64,000 bases of DNA from Variovorax paradoxus (GTDB lineage: Bacteria; Pseudomonadota; Gammaproteobacteria; Burkholderiales; Burkholderiaceae_C), in NCBI RefSeq assembly GCF_030815855.1, contig NZ_JAUSXG010000001.1, positions 4,340,001 to 4,404,000 of the forward strand. Direction: 5' to 3'. The notes below the pieces were generated by a model. It was not told the origin of the DNA. It worked only from the letters and a program-made list of their open reading frames with translations, and ran no database searches. The translations under genes and the position numbers were made by a program. This document shows positions 44,513-54,208 of this stretch, one piece after another. Every line of letters starts with the position of its first letter. Position 1 is the first letter of the stretch.

Positions 44513-44549
44513 AGAAAAGCCGCCACGGGCAACCGTGGCGGCTTTTCTT
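44513..44549. terminator. Bidirectional intrinsic terminator
   Basis: A perfect 16-bp stem (AGAAAAGCCGCCACGG / CCGTGGCGGCTTTTCT) with a GCAA loop ends in T-rich sequence on both strands. It separates the NTF2-like gene from the convergent htpX. Confidence 0.93.
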
Positions 44550-44565
44550 CTAACGCGGCGGAAGA

Positions 44566-45438
44566 TCAGCGCGCGTTCTGCAGCGCCGCAATGCGCTCTT
44601 CGATCGGCGGGTGCGTGGCAAACAGCTTGCCGATGCTGCCCGTGATGCCCATCGCTTCGACCGCCTTCGGCAGTTCGCCGGCCGGCATGCCGCCCAGGCG
44701 GGCGAGCGCGTTCATCATCGGCTGGCGGTTGCCCATCAGCGCGGCGGCGCCGGCGTCGGCGCGGAACTCGCGCTGGCGCGAGAACCAGGCCACCACGATG
44801 GCCGCCGCAAAGCCCAGCACGATGTCCAGCACGATGGTGCTCACGTAGTAGCCGATGCCGGGGCCCGAGGAGCGGTCGTCGCCGCGGCGAAGAAAGCTGT
44901 CGACCGCGTAGCCGATCACGCGCGAGAGGAACACCACGAAGGTGTTCATCACGCCCTGGATCAGCGTCATCGTGACCATGTCGCCGTTGGCGATGTGCGC
45001 CACTTCGTGGCCGATGACGGCCTCGACCTCTTCACGCGTCATGCCCTGCAGCAGGCCGGTGGACACCGCCACCAGCGACGAGTTCTTGAAGGCGCCGGTG
45101 GCGAAGGCATTGGGCTCGCCTTCGAAGATCGCGACCTCGGGCATGCCGATGCCGGCCTTGTCGGCAAACTTGCGCACGGTGGCGACGATCCAGGCTTCGT
45201 CGGGCGACTGGGGGTTGTCGATCATGCGCAGGCCGGCCGTCCACTTGGCCATGGGCTTGCTGATCAGCAGCGAAATGATCGCGCCGCCAAAGCCCATGAT
45301 CAGCGCAAAGCCGAGCAGTGCCGTCAGGTTCAGCCCGTTGGCCGTGAGGAAGCGGTTGACGCCGAGCAGGCTGGCGACGATGCCGAGCACTGCAACGACC
45401 ATCACATTGGTCAAAACGAACAGAAGGATACGTTTCAA
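44566..45438 (-). CDS. htpX: Membrane zinc metalloprotease HtpX
   Basis: HtpX degrades damaged inner-membrane proteins with FtsH. The 290-residue protein has N-terminal transmembrane helices ([38 protein letters not shown]), the metal motif [13 protein letters not shown], further helices, and the third ligand region [12 protein letters not shown]. The start is a TTG at 45438 with GGAGA 8 bases upstream, matching the family N terminus (KRILLFV). The length is normal. The intergenic region to the next gene is about 150 bp; no heat-shock promoter was identified. Confidence 0.93.
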   Translation of the reverse strand: MKRILLFVLTNVMVVAVLGIVASLLGVNRFLTANGLNLTALLGFALIMGFGGAIISLLISKPMAKWTAGLRMIDNPQSPDEAWIVATVRKFADKAGIGMPEVAIFEGEPNAFATGAFKNSSLVAVSTGLLQGMTREEVEAVIGHEVAHIANGDMVTMTLIQGVMNTFVVFLSRVIGYAVDSFLRRGDDRSSGPGIGYYVSTIVLDIVLGFAAAIVVAWFSRQREFRADAGAAALMGNRQPMMNALARLGGMPAGELPKAVEAMGITGSIGKLFATHPPIEERIAALQNAR

Positions 45439-45590
45439 GTTGAATTCTCCGTGGGGGAACGCTGCCGCATAGATGAGGACCGGATGGCCCTCTTCAAGCC
45501 GGGCAAAAAAGGCGCTCTTCCTGTGTTGTTTCGTTCTGAAGGCGGCCTGCCCGGCGGCTTGCGGGTAGAGCGATGATAGGAGCAAAAGTT

Positions 45591-46328
45591 CTACGGCCCG
45601 GGCCGGAAGACCTTCGCGTCGTCGTAGAAATGGGCCGATTCGTTCTCCGGCCACCAGCCCGGCACGCCGAGCACCGGCAGCGGAACGAAGGGTTTCCGCA
45701 CCAGATATTCCGGATCGAGGTTGCGCGCGAGCGCCCGGTCGTCGAACGCCGGCAGCCCGCCCGCCTCCGGCAAAGGCAGCAGCACATGCGCGGTGACTGC
45801 TTTGCGCGGCGTGGTGAGTTTCTCGAGCAGCGCATGGCCGAACACCAGCAGGCGCGCCTCGGCCCACAGCGCGCGCTGCGTCACGAAAAGCGAATGCCAG
45901 TCGCGCGCGGCCAGTGCTTTCCACAACGCCGCGGGCGCCTCGAGCACGGCGCCGTTCTCGTCGAAAAGCGTGAGCGCATCGCGCAGCGGGCCGCGCGTGG
46001 AGGCGATGCCCGTGCGGGCGATCTCCGCGGCCTGCAGCTCATTGAGGCGGCGCTTGGCTTCCGGAAAAGCGAGCCAGACCAGGCCGTTGAAGAAGTCGTG
46101 CAGGTTGTCGCGTGTGGGCACGGTGCGGTTCTGGAAGATGTGCGCTTCGTACGCCTGGCCGGCGGGCAGGTCCAGTTGCGGCACGAAAACGGGCAAGGAA
46201 TCCGGCGCCGCGCTCTGCTGCAGCGCGACCGCCACGGAGCTGTGAAGTGCAGCGTGGGCCGTCGCCTCGCCGATGGCGCGATAAGGCGCAAGCCAGGGCT
46301 GCGCCCAATCGATCGCCGCGAGGCTCAA
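45591..46328 (-). CDS. DUF3025 family protein
   Basis: The ~245-residue product has the DUF3025 signatures [38 protein letters not shown] and [20 protein letters not shown]-terminal [22 protein letters not shown] motif follows. The function of this family is unknown. I start it at a TTG that overlaps the TGA of the NYN gene (TTGA), implying translational coupling. Confidence 0.84.
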   Translation of the reverse strand: MSLAAIDWAQPWLAPYRAIGEATAHAALHSSVAVALQQSAAPDSLPVFVPQLDLPAGQAYEAHIFQNRTVPTRDNLHDFFNGLVWLAFPEAKRRLNELQAAEIARTGIASTRGPLRDALTLFDENGAVLEAPAALWKALAARDWHSLFVTQRALWAEARLLVFGHALLEKLTTPRKAVTAHVLLPLPEAGGLPAFDDRALARNLDPEYLVRKPFVPLPVLGVPGWWPENESAHFYDDAKVFRPGP

Positions 46329-47149
46329 GGCGCGGGAGCCCCTGTCCAGCGGATGCGGTCGGGGTGCTGCAGAACGGCGAACTCCGCCGGGAGCTTGTCG
46401 AAGAGCTTGAGCGAACTGCCGTGCTTGCCCAGCAGCCCGGCCGCGCGCAATGCCTGCGCCACGTCGTTGAGCGGCACGTCGGCACCGCTTCGCAGCGCGG
46501 GCGCCGCCTGCAGGATGAACTCGGCGGCTTCGGAGGGCGGCTGCGCGGGCTTGGCCGCCTTGGCCGTTTTCCGGGCCGGCGTTTTTGCCGCCGTCTTGGC
46601 GGCGGTCTTGCGCGCCGGCGCGGCTTCGGTGTTGCCCGTCTTGCCGCTCTTCGCGGGGGCGCGCTTGGCGGCCACCTTGGCCGCAGCCTTCTTTGCAGGC
46701 GCGGCGCGCGGCGCGACCGGCGCACCATGGTGCCGCAGGTCGGTGAACTCGTCGTAGACCGTCACGGTCTCTTCGCCGGTCTTGCCCTGCTGGCCGAGGC
46801 CGCACACGCGGCATCCCTTTTCGCGCAGGCGAATCACGAGCGGCGCAAAGTCGGAATCGGAAGACACCAGCACCACCACATCGGGGCGCTCGGCCATGAC
46901 AAGGTCGATGGCATCCACGGCGAGCGCGATGTCGGTGCTGTTCTTGCCGGCCGAGATATTGACCATCGGCCGCACCGACAGCCGCTTGAAGAGCGCCTGC
47001 TGCTTGAGCGCGGTTTCGGCGTTGCAGTAGGCACGGCGCACATGAACCGCGCCGTATTCGGACAGGGTTCGCTGCACGGCCTGCTCGATCACGTCGGCCG
47101 AGACGTTGTCGGCATCGATCAGCAGCATCACGCGCGGCGTCGGTGTCAT
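46325..47149 (-). CDS. NYN-domain putative RNase with OST-HTH/LOTUS C-terminal domain
   Basis: The 274-residue protein starts with a NYN (PIN-like) domain: [32 protein letters not shown] and [16 protein letters not shown] supply the acidic residues expected for a metal-dependent nuclease. A Lys/Ala/Pro-rich linker (~150-200) resembles the DksA extension in this window. The C-terminal ~65 residues ([40 protein letters not shown]) match an OST-HTH/LOTUS RNA-binding domain. Its ATG overlaps the pyrC stop. Confidence 0.9.
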   Translation of the reverse strand: MTPTPRVMLLIDADNVSADVIEQAVQRTLSEYGAVHVRRAYCNAETALKQQALFKRLSVRPMVNISAGKNSTDIALAVDAIDLVMAERPDVVVLVSSDSDFAPLVIRLREKGCRVCGLGQQGKTGEETVTVYDEFTDLRHHGAPVAPRAAPAKKAAAKVAAKRAPAKSGKTGNTEAAPARKTAAKTAAKTPARKTAKAAKPAQPPSEAAEFILQAAPALRSGADVPLNDVAQALRAAGLLGKHGSSLKLFDKLPAEFAVLQHPDRIRWTGAPAP

Positions 47150-48177
47150 GCGAGTCTCCAGGCGACCGTTTCACCACCGCGCAGCGGCTTGAGCGTGGCC
47201 TCGCCATAAGGCACCGTCTCGGGCACGGTCCAGCTTTCGCGCTTCAGCGTGATGGTGCCGCTGTTGCGCGGCAGGTCGTAGAAGTCGGGTCCGTGGAAGC
47301 TCGCGAAGCCCTCGAGCTTGTCGAGCGCGTTCACGCCGTCGAAGGCCTCGGCATAGAGCTCGATGGCGGTCAGCGCGGTGTAGCAACCGGCGCAGCCGAG
47401 CGCATGCTCCTTCAGGTGGGCCGGGTGCGGCGCGCTGTCGGTGCCCAAAAAGAAGCGGTCGCTGCCGCTGGTGGCCGCTTCGACCAGCGCCACGCGGTGC
47501 GTCTCGCGCTTGAGCACGGGCAGGCAGTAGTAGTGCGGGCGAATGCCGCCAGTGAAGATGGCGTTGCGGTTGTACAGCAGGTGGTGCGCGGTGATGGTGG
47601 CGGCCGTGAAGCGCCCGGCGTCGCGCACGTAGTGAGCGCCCTCTTTCGTGGTGAGGTGCTCGAACACCACCTTGAGTTCGGGGAAATCGCGGCGCAGCGG
47701 AATCATCACGCGGTCGATGAAGACAGCCTCGCGGTCGAACAGGTCGATGGCCGGGTCGGTCACTTCGCCGTGCACCAGCAGCAGCAGGCCGTGCTTCTGC
47801 ATGGCTTCGAGCGTCTTGTAGGTGTGGCGGATGTCGGTCACGCCGGCATCGCTGTTGGTGGTGGCGCCGGCCGGGTAGAGCTTGAGCGCGCGCACGCCGG
47901 CAGCGGCGGCAAGGGAGATTTCCTCGGGCGGCAGCTTGTCCGTCAGGTAGAGCGACATCACGGGCTCGAAGGCCGTGCCTTGCGGCACCGCCGCACGAAT
48001 GCGATCGCGATAGGCCGTGGCCTGCGCCGCGGTGGTCACGGGGGGCCGCAGGTTCGGCATGATCAGCGCGCGGCCGAACTGGCGTGCGCTGTGCGGCACC
48101 ACGGCTTCGAGGGCGGCGCCGTCGCGCACGTGCAGGTGCCAGTCGTCCGGGCGGGTGATGGTGAGGGTGTCTGTCAT
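47146..48177 (-). CDS. pyrC: Dihydroorotase
   Basis: PyrC closes the dihydroorotate ring in pyrimidine synthesis. The 343-residue product fits the class II form: [10 protein letters not shown] with the two metal His, a carbamylated Lys region [32 protein letters not shown] and the Asp in [10 protein letters not shown]. It heads the unit pyrC > NYN > DUF3025 through 4-bp overlaps. Confidence 0.95.
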   Translation of the reverse strand: MTDTLTITRPDDWHLHVRDGAALEAVVPHSARQFGRALIMPNLRPPVTTAAQATAYRDRIRAAVPQGTAFEPVMSLYLTDKLPPEEISLAAAAGVRALKLYPAGATTNSDAGVTDIRHTYKTLEAMQKHGLLLLVHGEVTDPAIDLFDREAVFIDRVMIPLRRDFPELKVVFEHLTTKEGAHYVRDAGRFTAATITAHHLLYNRNAIFTGGIRPHYYCLPVLKRETHRVALVEAATSGSDRFFLGTDSAPHPAHLKEHALGCAGCYTALTAIELYAEAFDGVNALDKLEGFASFHGPDFYDLPRNSGTITLKRESWTVPETVPYGEATLKPLRGGETVAWRLA

Positions 48178-48278
48178 GGCATGGGAATTGTCGCATCGCG
48201 GCTTCGGGCACTGGTTGGCACATGTCGTGCTTGAGCGTTTCCTTTCGCTCTTTAGCCACCTCTACACCGGAGTTCCAT

Positions 48279-49943
48279 GTGAAGCGTGTTGCCATTCCCG
48301 CCCTTTCCCTGAAACCGCTGGCCGCCGGCGCGTTGCTGGCCACCCTCGCTGTCGCCACGCCCGCTGCGTTCGCACAGGAAAAAACCCTGCGCATCGCGAT
48401 GACCGCCGCCGACATTCCGCGCACGCTGGGCCAGCCCGACCAGGGCTTCGAGGGCAATCGCTTCACCGGCATTCCGATTTATGACTCGCTCACGCAGTGG
48501 GACTTGTCGAAGGCCGATGCGCCGAGCGTGCTGATTCCCGCGCTGGCCAGTTCATGGGCCGTCGACGCGAAGGACAAGACCAAGTGGGTCTTCAAGCTGC
48601 GCCCCGGCGTCAAGTTCCACGACGGCTCGGCCTTCAATGCCGAAGCCGTGGTGTGGAACGTGCAGAAGGTGCTCGACAAGGACGCTCCGCATTTCGACCC
48701 GAGCCAGGTGGGCGTGACCGCTTCGCGCATGCCGACGCTGCGCACCGCGCGCAAGATCGACGACATGACGGTCGAGCTCACCACCAGCGAGCCCGACGCG
48801 TTCCTGCCGATCAACCTCACGAACCTGTTCATGGCCTCGCCCGCGCAATGGCAGAAGAAGTTCGATGCTGCGGCCGGCGCCACGCCCGCAGACAAGGCCA
48901 AGGCCGCATGGACCGCCTTTGCCGCCGACCCCGCCGGTTCGGGCCCGTTCAGAGTGACGCGCTTCGTGGCCCGCGAGCGGCTGGAGCTGGCCGCCAACAA
49001 GGCCTACTGGGATGCCAAGCGCGTGCCCAAGATCGACAAGGTCGTGATGCTGCCGATGCCCGAAGCCAATGCGCGCACCGCCGCGCTGCTGGGCGGCCAG
49101 GTCGACTGGATCGAAGCCCCCGCGCCCGACGCCATGCCGCAGATTACCCAGCGCGGCTTCAAGATCTATTCCAACGCGCAGCCGCACGTGTGGCCGTGGC
49201 AGCTGTCGTTCGCCGAAGGCTCGCCCTGGCTTGACAAGCGCGTGCGCCACGCCGCCAACCTCTGCATCGACCGCGGCGGCATGAAGCAGCTGCTGGGCGG
49301 CATGATGGCCGAGCCGAAGGGCACCGTGCCTCCCGGCCATCCATGGTGGGGCAACCCGAAGTTCGACATCAGGTACGACGTGAAGGCCGCCCAGGCGCTG
49401 ATGACGCAGGCCGGCTACTCGGCCGCCAAGCCGATCAAGGTCAAGGTGCAGATCTCCGCCTCGGGTTCGGGCCAGATGCAGCCGCTGCCGATGAACGAGT
49501 TTGCACAGCAGTCGCTGAAAGCATGCTTCTTCGACGTGGAGTTCGACGTGATCGAATGGAACACGCTCTTCACCAACTGGCGCAAGGGTGCCAAGGACCC
49601 GTCGGCCAACGGCGCCAACGCAACCAACGTGAGCTTCGCGGCGATGGACCCGTTCTTCGCCATGGTGCGCTTCGTGAGCACCAAGACCTTCCCGCCGGTG
49701 TCGAACAACTGGGGCTACTACGGCAACGCCGAGGTCGACAAGCTGGTGGCCGATGCGCGTACCAGCTTCGACGACAAGGCACGCGACGTCGCGCTGGCCA
49801 AGCTTCACGCGCACATCGTGGACGACGCTCCCTTCGTCTGGATTGCGCATGACGTCGGTCCGCGCGCCCTGTCGGCCAAGGTCAAGAACGTGGTGCAGCC
49901 GAAAAGCTGGTTCATCGACATTGCAACCATGACGATGGACTGA
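48279..49943 (+). CDS. Peptide/oligopeptide-type ABC transporter substrate-binding protein
   Basis: The 554-residue precursor has a signal peptide (LKPLAAGALLATLAVATPAAFAQ). The SBP_bac_5 fold is marked by YDSLTQWDLSKAD, WVFKLRPGVKFHDGSAFNAE, ELTTSEPDAFLPINL, FRVTRFVARERLEL and RHAANLCIDRGGM. The GTG start at 48279 has GGAG 7 bases upstream. Family members bind peptides, opines or nickel in the periplasm. The following permeases and ATPases, plus an amidase, favour peptides or amides, but specificity is inferred. Confidence 0.92.
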   Translation: MKRVAIPALSLKPLAAGALLATLAVATPAAFAQEKTLRIAMTAADIPRTLGQPDQGFEGNRFTGIPIYDSLTQWDLSKADAPSVLIPALASSWAVDAKDKTKWVFKLRPGVKFHDGSAFNAEAVVWNVQKVLDKDAPHFDPSQVGVTASRMPTLRTARKIDDMTVELTTSEPDAFLPINLTNLFMASPAQWQKKFDAAAGATPADKAKAAWTAFAADPAGSGPFRVTRFVARERLELAANKAYWDAKRVPKIDKVVMLPMPEANARTAALLGGQVDWIEAPAPDAMPQITQRGFKIYSNAQPHVWPWQLSFAEGSPWLDKRVRHAANLCIDRGGMKQLLGGMMAEPKGTVPPGHPWWGNPKFDIRYDVKAAQALMTQAGYSAAKPIKVKVQISASGSGQMQPLPMNEFAQQSLKACFFDVEFDVIEWNTLFTNWRKGAKDPSANGANATNVSFAAMDPFFAMVRFVSTKTFPPVSNNWGYYGNAEVDKLVADARTSFDDKARDVALAKLHAHIVDDAPFVWIAHDVGPRALSAKVKNVVQPKSWFIDIATMTMD

Positions 49944-50839
49944 TGCTCGCCTATCTGCTGCGCCGGATCATCTACGCCCTGCCGATCATGATCGGCGTGG
50001 CGCTGGTGTGCTTTCTGCTCGTGCACATCGCGCCCGGCGATCCGCTGGTTTCGATTCTCCCGCCCGATGCCTCCGCCGATCTGCAGGCGCAACTGCGCGA
50101 GCTCTACGGCTTCAACCGCTCGCTGCCCGAGCAGTTCGCGATGTGGGTCTGGCGCGCGCTGCACGGCGACCTGGGTGTTTCGATCGCAAGCAACCGGGCG
50201 GTGGCGGGCGAGGTGTTCACGGCCGTGGGCAACACGCTGCGGCTCGCGGTGGTGGCCACGTTCATCGGCTTTGTGCTGGGCTGCCTGTTCGGCTTCGTGG
50301 CCGGGTACTTCCGCAACTCGTGGATCGACCGGTTCGCCTCGATGCTGTCGGTGCTGGGCGTGAGCGTGCCGCACTACTGGCTTGGCATGGTGATGGTGAT
50401 CGTGTTCTCGTCGCAGCTCATGTGGCTGCCGGCCACCGGCGCGGGCCCGGGCGGCTCGAGCGACTGGGCCTGGGACTGGGAGCACCTGCAGTTCCTGATT
50501 CTCCCCGCGCTCACGATGTCGGTGATTCCCATGGGCATCATCGCGCGCACCGTGCGCCTCACGCATGTCGGCGTGTTCCGCCACATGGTGAAGAACGCGG
50601 CGCCCACGGCGCTCGCGGTGATGGGCCTGCAGCTGGGCTACCTGCTCGGCGGCTCGATCCTGATCGAGACGGTGTTCTCGTGGCCCGGCACCGGCTTTCT
50701 GTTGAACTCCGCCATCTTCCAGCGCGACCTGCCGCTGCTGCAAGGAACCATCCTGGTGCTGGCGCTGTTCTTCGTGTTGCTGAACCTGCTGGTCGACGTG
50801 CTGCAAACCATGCTCGACCCGCGAATCGCGCGGGCCTGA
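49943..50839 (+). CDS. ABC transporter permease (DppB/OppB family)
   Basis: The 298-residue inner-membrane protein begins MLAYLLRRIIYALPIMIGVAL, typical of DppB. It has about six helices and the EAA-type loop AIMGLQLGYLLGG equivalent with RTVRLTHVGVFRHMVKNAAP. Its ATG overlaps the stop of the binding-protein gene (TGATG). It pairs with the next gene to form the membrane channel. Confidence 0.94.
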   Translation: MLAYLLRRIIYALPIMIGVALVCFLLVHIAPGDPLVSILPPDASADLQAQLRELYGFNRSLPEQFAMWVWRALHGDLGVSIASNRAVAGEVFTAVGNTLRLAVVATFIGFVLGCLFGFVAGYFRNSWIDRFASMLSVLGVSVPHYWLGMVMVIVFSSQLMWLPATGAGPGGSSDWAWDWEHLQFLILPALTMSVIPMGIIARTVRLTHVGVFRHMVKNAAPTALAVMGLQLGYLLGGSILIETVFSWPGTGFLLNSAIFQRDLPLLQGTILVLALFFVLLNLLVDVLQTMLDPRIARA

Positions 50840-50844
50840 CCACC

Positions 50845-51753
50845 ATGAGCGCACTCCCCATCCCCTCCTCTCCTGCTGCAGCCGTTGACGTGAAGCCGCT
50901 GCCGATGCAGCGCTCGCGAGGCTACTGGACCTCGGCGCTGCTGCGCTTCACACGCGATCCGATCGCCATGGGTGCCGCCTTCGTGGTGCTGCTGCTGATC
51001 GGCTTGGCCGTGTTCGGCCCCTGGCTCGCGCCGGCCGACCCCTACGCCTCGTCGATGCTCAAGCGGCTCAAGCCCATCGGCACCGATGGCTTGCCGCTGG
51101 GCAGCGACGAGCTGGGCCGCGACATGCTGTCGCGCCTGATCGTCGGCGCGCGGCTGTCGCTGTTCATCGGCATCACGCCCGTGATCTGCGCCTTCGTGCT
51201 CGGCACGGTGATCGGCATCGTGGCGGGGTATGCGGGCGGCTTCACCAACACGCTGATCATGCGCACCATCGATGTGTTCTACGCCTTTCCCTCGGTGCTG
51301 CTGGCGATTGCGCTGTCGGGCACGCTGGGCGCGGGCGTGGTCAACTCGCTGATCTCGCTCACCATCGTGTTCATCCCGCAGATTGCGCGCGTGGCCGAAA
51401 GCGTGACCACGCAGGTGCGCACGCGCGACTACGTGGAGGCGGCGCGCGCCTCGGGCGCGAACCCGTTCACCATCGTGCGGGTGCATGTGTTGGGCAACGT
51501 GCTCGGTCCGATCTTCGTCTACGCCACGAGCCTGATCGCGGTGTCGATGATCCTGGCCTCGGGCCTGTCGTTCCTGGGTCTGGGCGTGAAGCCGCCGGAG
51601 CCGGAGTGGGGGCTGATGCTCAACACGCTGCGCACGGCGATCTATGTGCAGCCGTGGGTTGCCGCTTTGCCGGGCGCGATGATCTTCATTACTTCGATCT
51701 CTTTCAATCTTCTGTCCGATGGGTTGCGGTCGGCGATGGACAACAAGGGATGA
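50845..51753 (+). CDS. ABC transporter permease (DppC/OppC family)
   Basis: The 302-residue protein has the OppC N-terminal segment (ALLRFTRDPIAMGAAFVVLL), GTDGLPLGSDELGRDMLSRLI, and the EAA loop region TRDYVEAARASGANPFTIVRVHVL. Five to six transmembrane helices are visible. It follows the DppB-like gene by 5 bp. The operon is then interrupted by a ~350-bp gap with a large inverted repeat before the ATPase genes. Confidence 0.94.
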   Translation: MSALPIPSSPAAAVDVKPLPMQRSRGYWTSALLRFTRDPIAMGAAFVVLLLIGLAVFGPWLAPADPYASSMLKRLKPIGTDGLPLGSDELGRDMLSRLIVGARLSLFIGITPVICAFVLGTVIGIVAGYAGGFTNTLIMRTIDVFYAFPSVLLAIALSGTLGAGVVNSLISLTIVFIPQIARVAESVTTQVRTRDYVEAARASGANPFTIVRVHVLGNVLGPIFVYATSLIAVSMILASGLSFLGLGVKPPEPEWGLMLNTLRTAIYVQPWVAALPGAMIFITSISFNLLSDGLRSAMDNKG

Positions 51754-52101
51754 GAATGGGTGCTTGTTCTTTTTTTCGTGTTGTTTGTCGCGGGCCGTCT
51801 TCAGGGCGCGCTCCCGCCGACGGGGTACCTTACTCCGCGAATGTCCCCCGGCCTACGGCCTCCTCCTTGATTTCGCTGCGCAAGGCACCCCATCGACGTG
51901 AGCGTTGTTCACACCGGTCGTTGATCTGCGTTGCACCAGCAGCGCGTCCCAGTGCACAGGGCATCGGGTGCTCCACGCAGCGAAATAAAGGAGGAGCCGA
52001 AGGCGGGGGACATTCGCGGAGGGGAGTACCCGGTGGCCTGTGCACCCGCCCTGAACAGCAGTGCCAAAAGCACGCCCAAAAAAACAAAGGAGTGTGACGA
52101 C
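51754..52101. repeat. Large imperfect inverted repeat inside the ABC operon
   Basis: Two ~72-bp arms lie at about 51818-51891 and 51964-52036, separated by ~72 bp. The shared words on opposite strands include CCGCGAATGTCCCCCG, GGCCTCCTCC and TTTCGCTGCG. The copy could fold into one long RNA hairpin between the permease and ATPase genes. It looks like a dispersed palindromic repeat (REP/BIME-like) rather than a gene. No coding sequence is supported in this gap; AAAGGAG for the next gene is at its end. Confidence 0.85.
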
Positions 52102-53139
52102 ATGGACGCACTAAAGGACATCGGCGGCCCCGCACAACCGCTGCTCACCATCACCGGCCTGGTCAAGCACTTCCCACTCAAGAAAGACCCTTTGGGCCGC
52201 GGCGGTGGCATGGTGCGCGCCGTCGATGGGGTCGACTTCGAAGTGCTCAAGGGAGAGACGCTGGGCGTCGTCGGCGAATCGGGATGCGGCAAATCGACCA
52301 CGGCGCGGCTGCTGATGCAGCTCATTGCACCAACGCGGGGCGAAGTGATTTTCGATGGCCGCGAAGTCGGCGGCCGCGAACTTCCGCTCAAGGAGTTCCG
52401 GCGCCAGGTGCAGATGGTGTTCCAGGACAGCTATGCCTCGCTCAACCCGCGCCTCACCATCGAGGACTCGGTTGCCTTCGGCCCGCAAGTGCATGGCGTG
52501 AGCCGGCGTGAGTCGGTGGCGCGTGCGCGCGACCTGCTCGCGCGCGTGGGCCTGGAGCCGCAGCGCTTTGCCGAACGCTATCCGCATGAGCTTTCGGGCG
52601 GGCAGCGCCAGCGCGTCAACATCGCGCGCGCGCTGGCGCTGCAGCCGCGCATGGTGATCCTCGACGAAGCCGTGTCGGCGCTCGACAAGTCGGTGGAGGC
52701 GCAGGTCATCAACCTGCTGCTCGACCTCAAGGCCGAGTTCGGCCTGACCTATCTTTTCATCAGCCACGACCTCAACGTGGTGCGCTACGTCAGCGACCGC
52801 GTCATGGTCATGTACCTGGGCCAGGTGGCCGAGATCGGGCCGGCCGACGCGCTCTACGATGCGCCGGCGCATCCCTACACGCGCGCGCTGCTCTCGTCGA
52901 TGCCCTCGATGGACCCCGACAACCGCACCATGGAAGCAGCGCTGGCCGGCGACCCGCCGAACCCGATCAATCCGCCCACGGGCTGCCGCTTTCATCCGCG
53001 CTGCGCACTGGCCGCGCCGGTGTGCAGCCAGGTGGTGCCCGAACCCATCGCCACGGGTTCGCGCCACGCGGCGAGTTGTCTCGTCCATGAACAAGGCAGC
53101 GGGCATCCGATGGCCGTGCCGCTGGCCAGGGCGGCGTGA
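52102..53139 (+). CDS. Peptide-type ABC transporter ATP-binding protein (DppF/OppF-like)
   Basis: The 345-residue protein has Walker A GESGCGKSTTARLL, Q-loop VFQDSYASLNPR, signature LSGGQRQRVNIAR, Walker B MVILDEAVSALD and switch His FISHDL. The oligopeptide ATPase C-terminal extension with its Cys-containing motif (GCRFHPRCALAAPVC) is present. It energises the permease pair upstream. Confidence 0.94.
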   Translation: MDALKDIGGPAQPLLTITGLVKHFPLKKDPLGRGGGMVRAVDGVDFEVLKGETLGVVGESGCGKSTTARLLMQLIAPTRGEVIFDGREVGGRELPLKEFRRQVQMVFQDSYASLNPRLTIEDSVAFGPQVHGVSRRESVARARDLLARVGLEPQRFAERYPHELSGGQRQRVNIARALALQPRMVILDEAVSALDKSVEAQVINLLLDLKAEFGLTYLFISHDLNVVRYVSDRVMVMYLGQVAEIGPADALYDAPAHPYTRALLSSMPSMDPDNRTMEAALAGDPPNPINPPTGCRFHPRCALAAPVCSQVVPEPIATGSRHAASCLVHEQGSGHPMAVPLARAA

Positions 53140-53143
53140 ACGC

Positions 53144-54184
53144 ATGACCACGACGACGATGAACAACCCGCCTTCTTCTTCCTCCGAGCCGATGGTCCGC
53201 CTGCGCGACCTCAGCGTGACCTTCTCCGGCGGCCGCAAGCCCGTGCATGCGGTCAGCGGCGTGAGCCTGGAAGTGCAGCGCGGCGAAGTGGTCGCGCTGA
53301 TCGGCGAATCGGGCTCCGGCAAAAGCGTGACCCTGCGCACGCTGCTGCGCCTGCATCCCGAGCGCCGCACGCGCATGGCCGGGCAGGTGCAGGTGGCCGG
53401 GCGCGACGTGCTCGCGATGCCGGCGCGCGAGCTCGACGATTTCCGCGGCAAGGTCGCCTCGATGATCTTCCAGGAGCCGCTGCTCGCGCTCGACCCGGTG
53501 TATTCGGTCGGTGCGCAGATCGTCGAGTCGATCCGGCGGCACGAGAAGAAAGTGACGGCGTCCGAGGCGCATCAGCGTGCGCTCGCGCTGTTCGAACGTG
53601 TGCGCATTCCGAGTCCCGAACGACGGCTGCAGGCCTATCCGCACGAGATGTCGGGCGGCATGCGGCAGCGCGCGATGATTGCGCTGGCGCTGGCGTGCAA
53701 ACCGCAGCTGCTGCTCGCCGACGAGCCGACCACCGCGCTCGACGCCACGGTGCAGATCCAGATCCTGCTTCTGCTGCGCGAACTGCAGCGCGACCTCGGG
53801 CTGTCGGTGATCTTCGTTACGCACGACATCGGCGCCGCGGTCGAGGTGGCCGACCGCATCGCCGTGATGTATGCGGGCCGCATCGTCGAGGAAGGCACGG
53901 CGCGCGAGCTGATCCGATCGCCGCGGCACCCCTACACCATCGCGCTGCTCAAGAGCCGCGCGCACGGGGCGCTGGCGCGCGGCGCGCGGCTGGAGACCAT
54001 CGGCGGCGCGCCGCCCGATCTCTCGGCGCTGCCGCCGGGCTGCGCTTTTGCGGAGCGCTGCGCGCTGGCCACCGGCGCTTGCCGCACCGAGCAACCGCCC
54101 GTGATCGAGCTCGCGCAGAATCATCGCGTGCGCTGCATCCACACCGATGCCGCGGCCTCCATCGCGCCCACATCGGTCGCTTGA
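53144..54184 (+). CDS. Peptide-type ABC transporter ATP-binding protein (DppD/OppD-like)
   Basis: The 346-residue protein shows Walker [16 protein letters not shown]-loop [12 protein letters not shown], signature [13 protein letters not shown], Walker [13 protein letters not shown] and switch FVTHDIG. The C-terminal [15 protein letters not shown] cluster (likely Fe-S or structural in the family) is also present. It starts 4 bp after its partner ATPase gene. Together the five genes make a complete importer. Confidence 0.94.
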   Translation: MTTTTMNNPPSSSSEPMVRLRDLSVTFSGGRKPVHAVSGVSLEVQRGEVVALIGESGSGKSVTLRTLLRLHPERRTRMAGQVQVAGRDVLAMPARELDDFRGKVASMIFQEPLLALDPVYSVGAQIVESIRRHEKKVTASEAHQRALALFERVRIPSPERRLQAYPHEMSGGMRQRAMIALALACKPQLLLADEPTTALDATVQIQILLLLRELQRDLGLSVIFVTHDIGAAVEVADRIAVMYAGRIVEEGTARELIRSPRHPYTIALLKSRAHGALARGARLETIGGAPPDLSALPPGCAFAERCALATGACRTEQPPVIELAQNHRVRCIHTDAAASIAPTSVA

Positions 54185-54208
54185 CCCGCATCGCAACACC
54201 GATAGACC

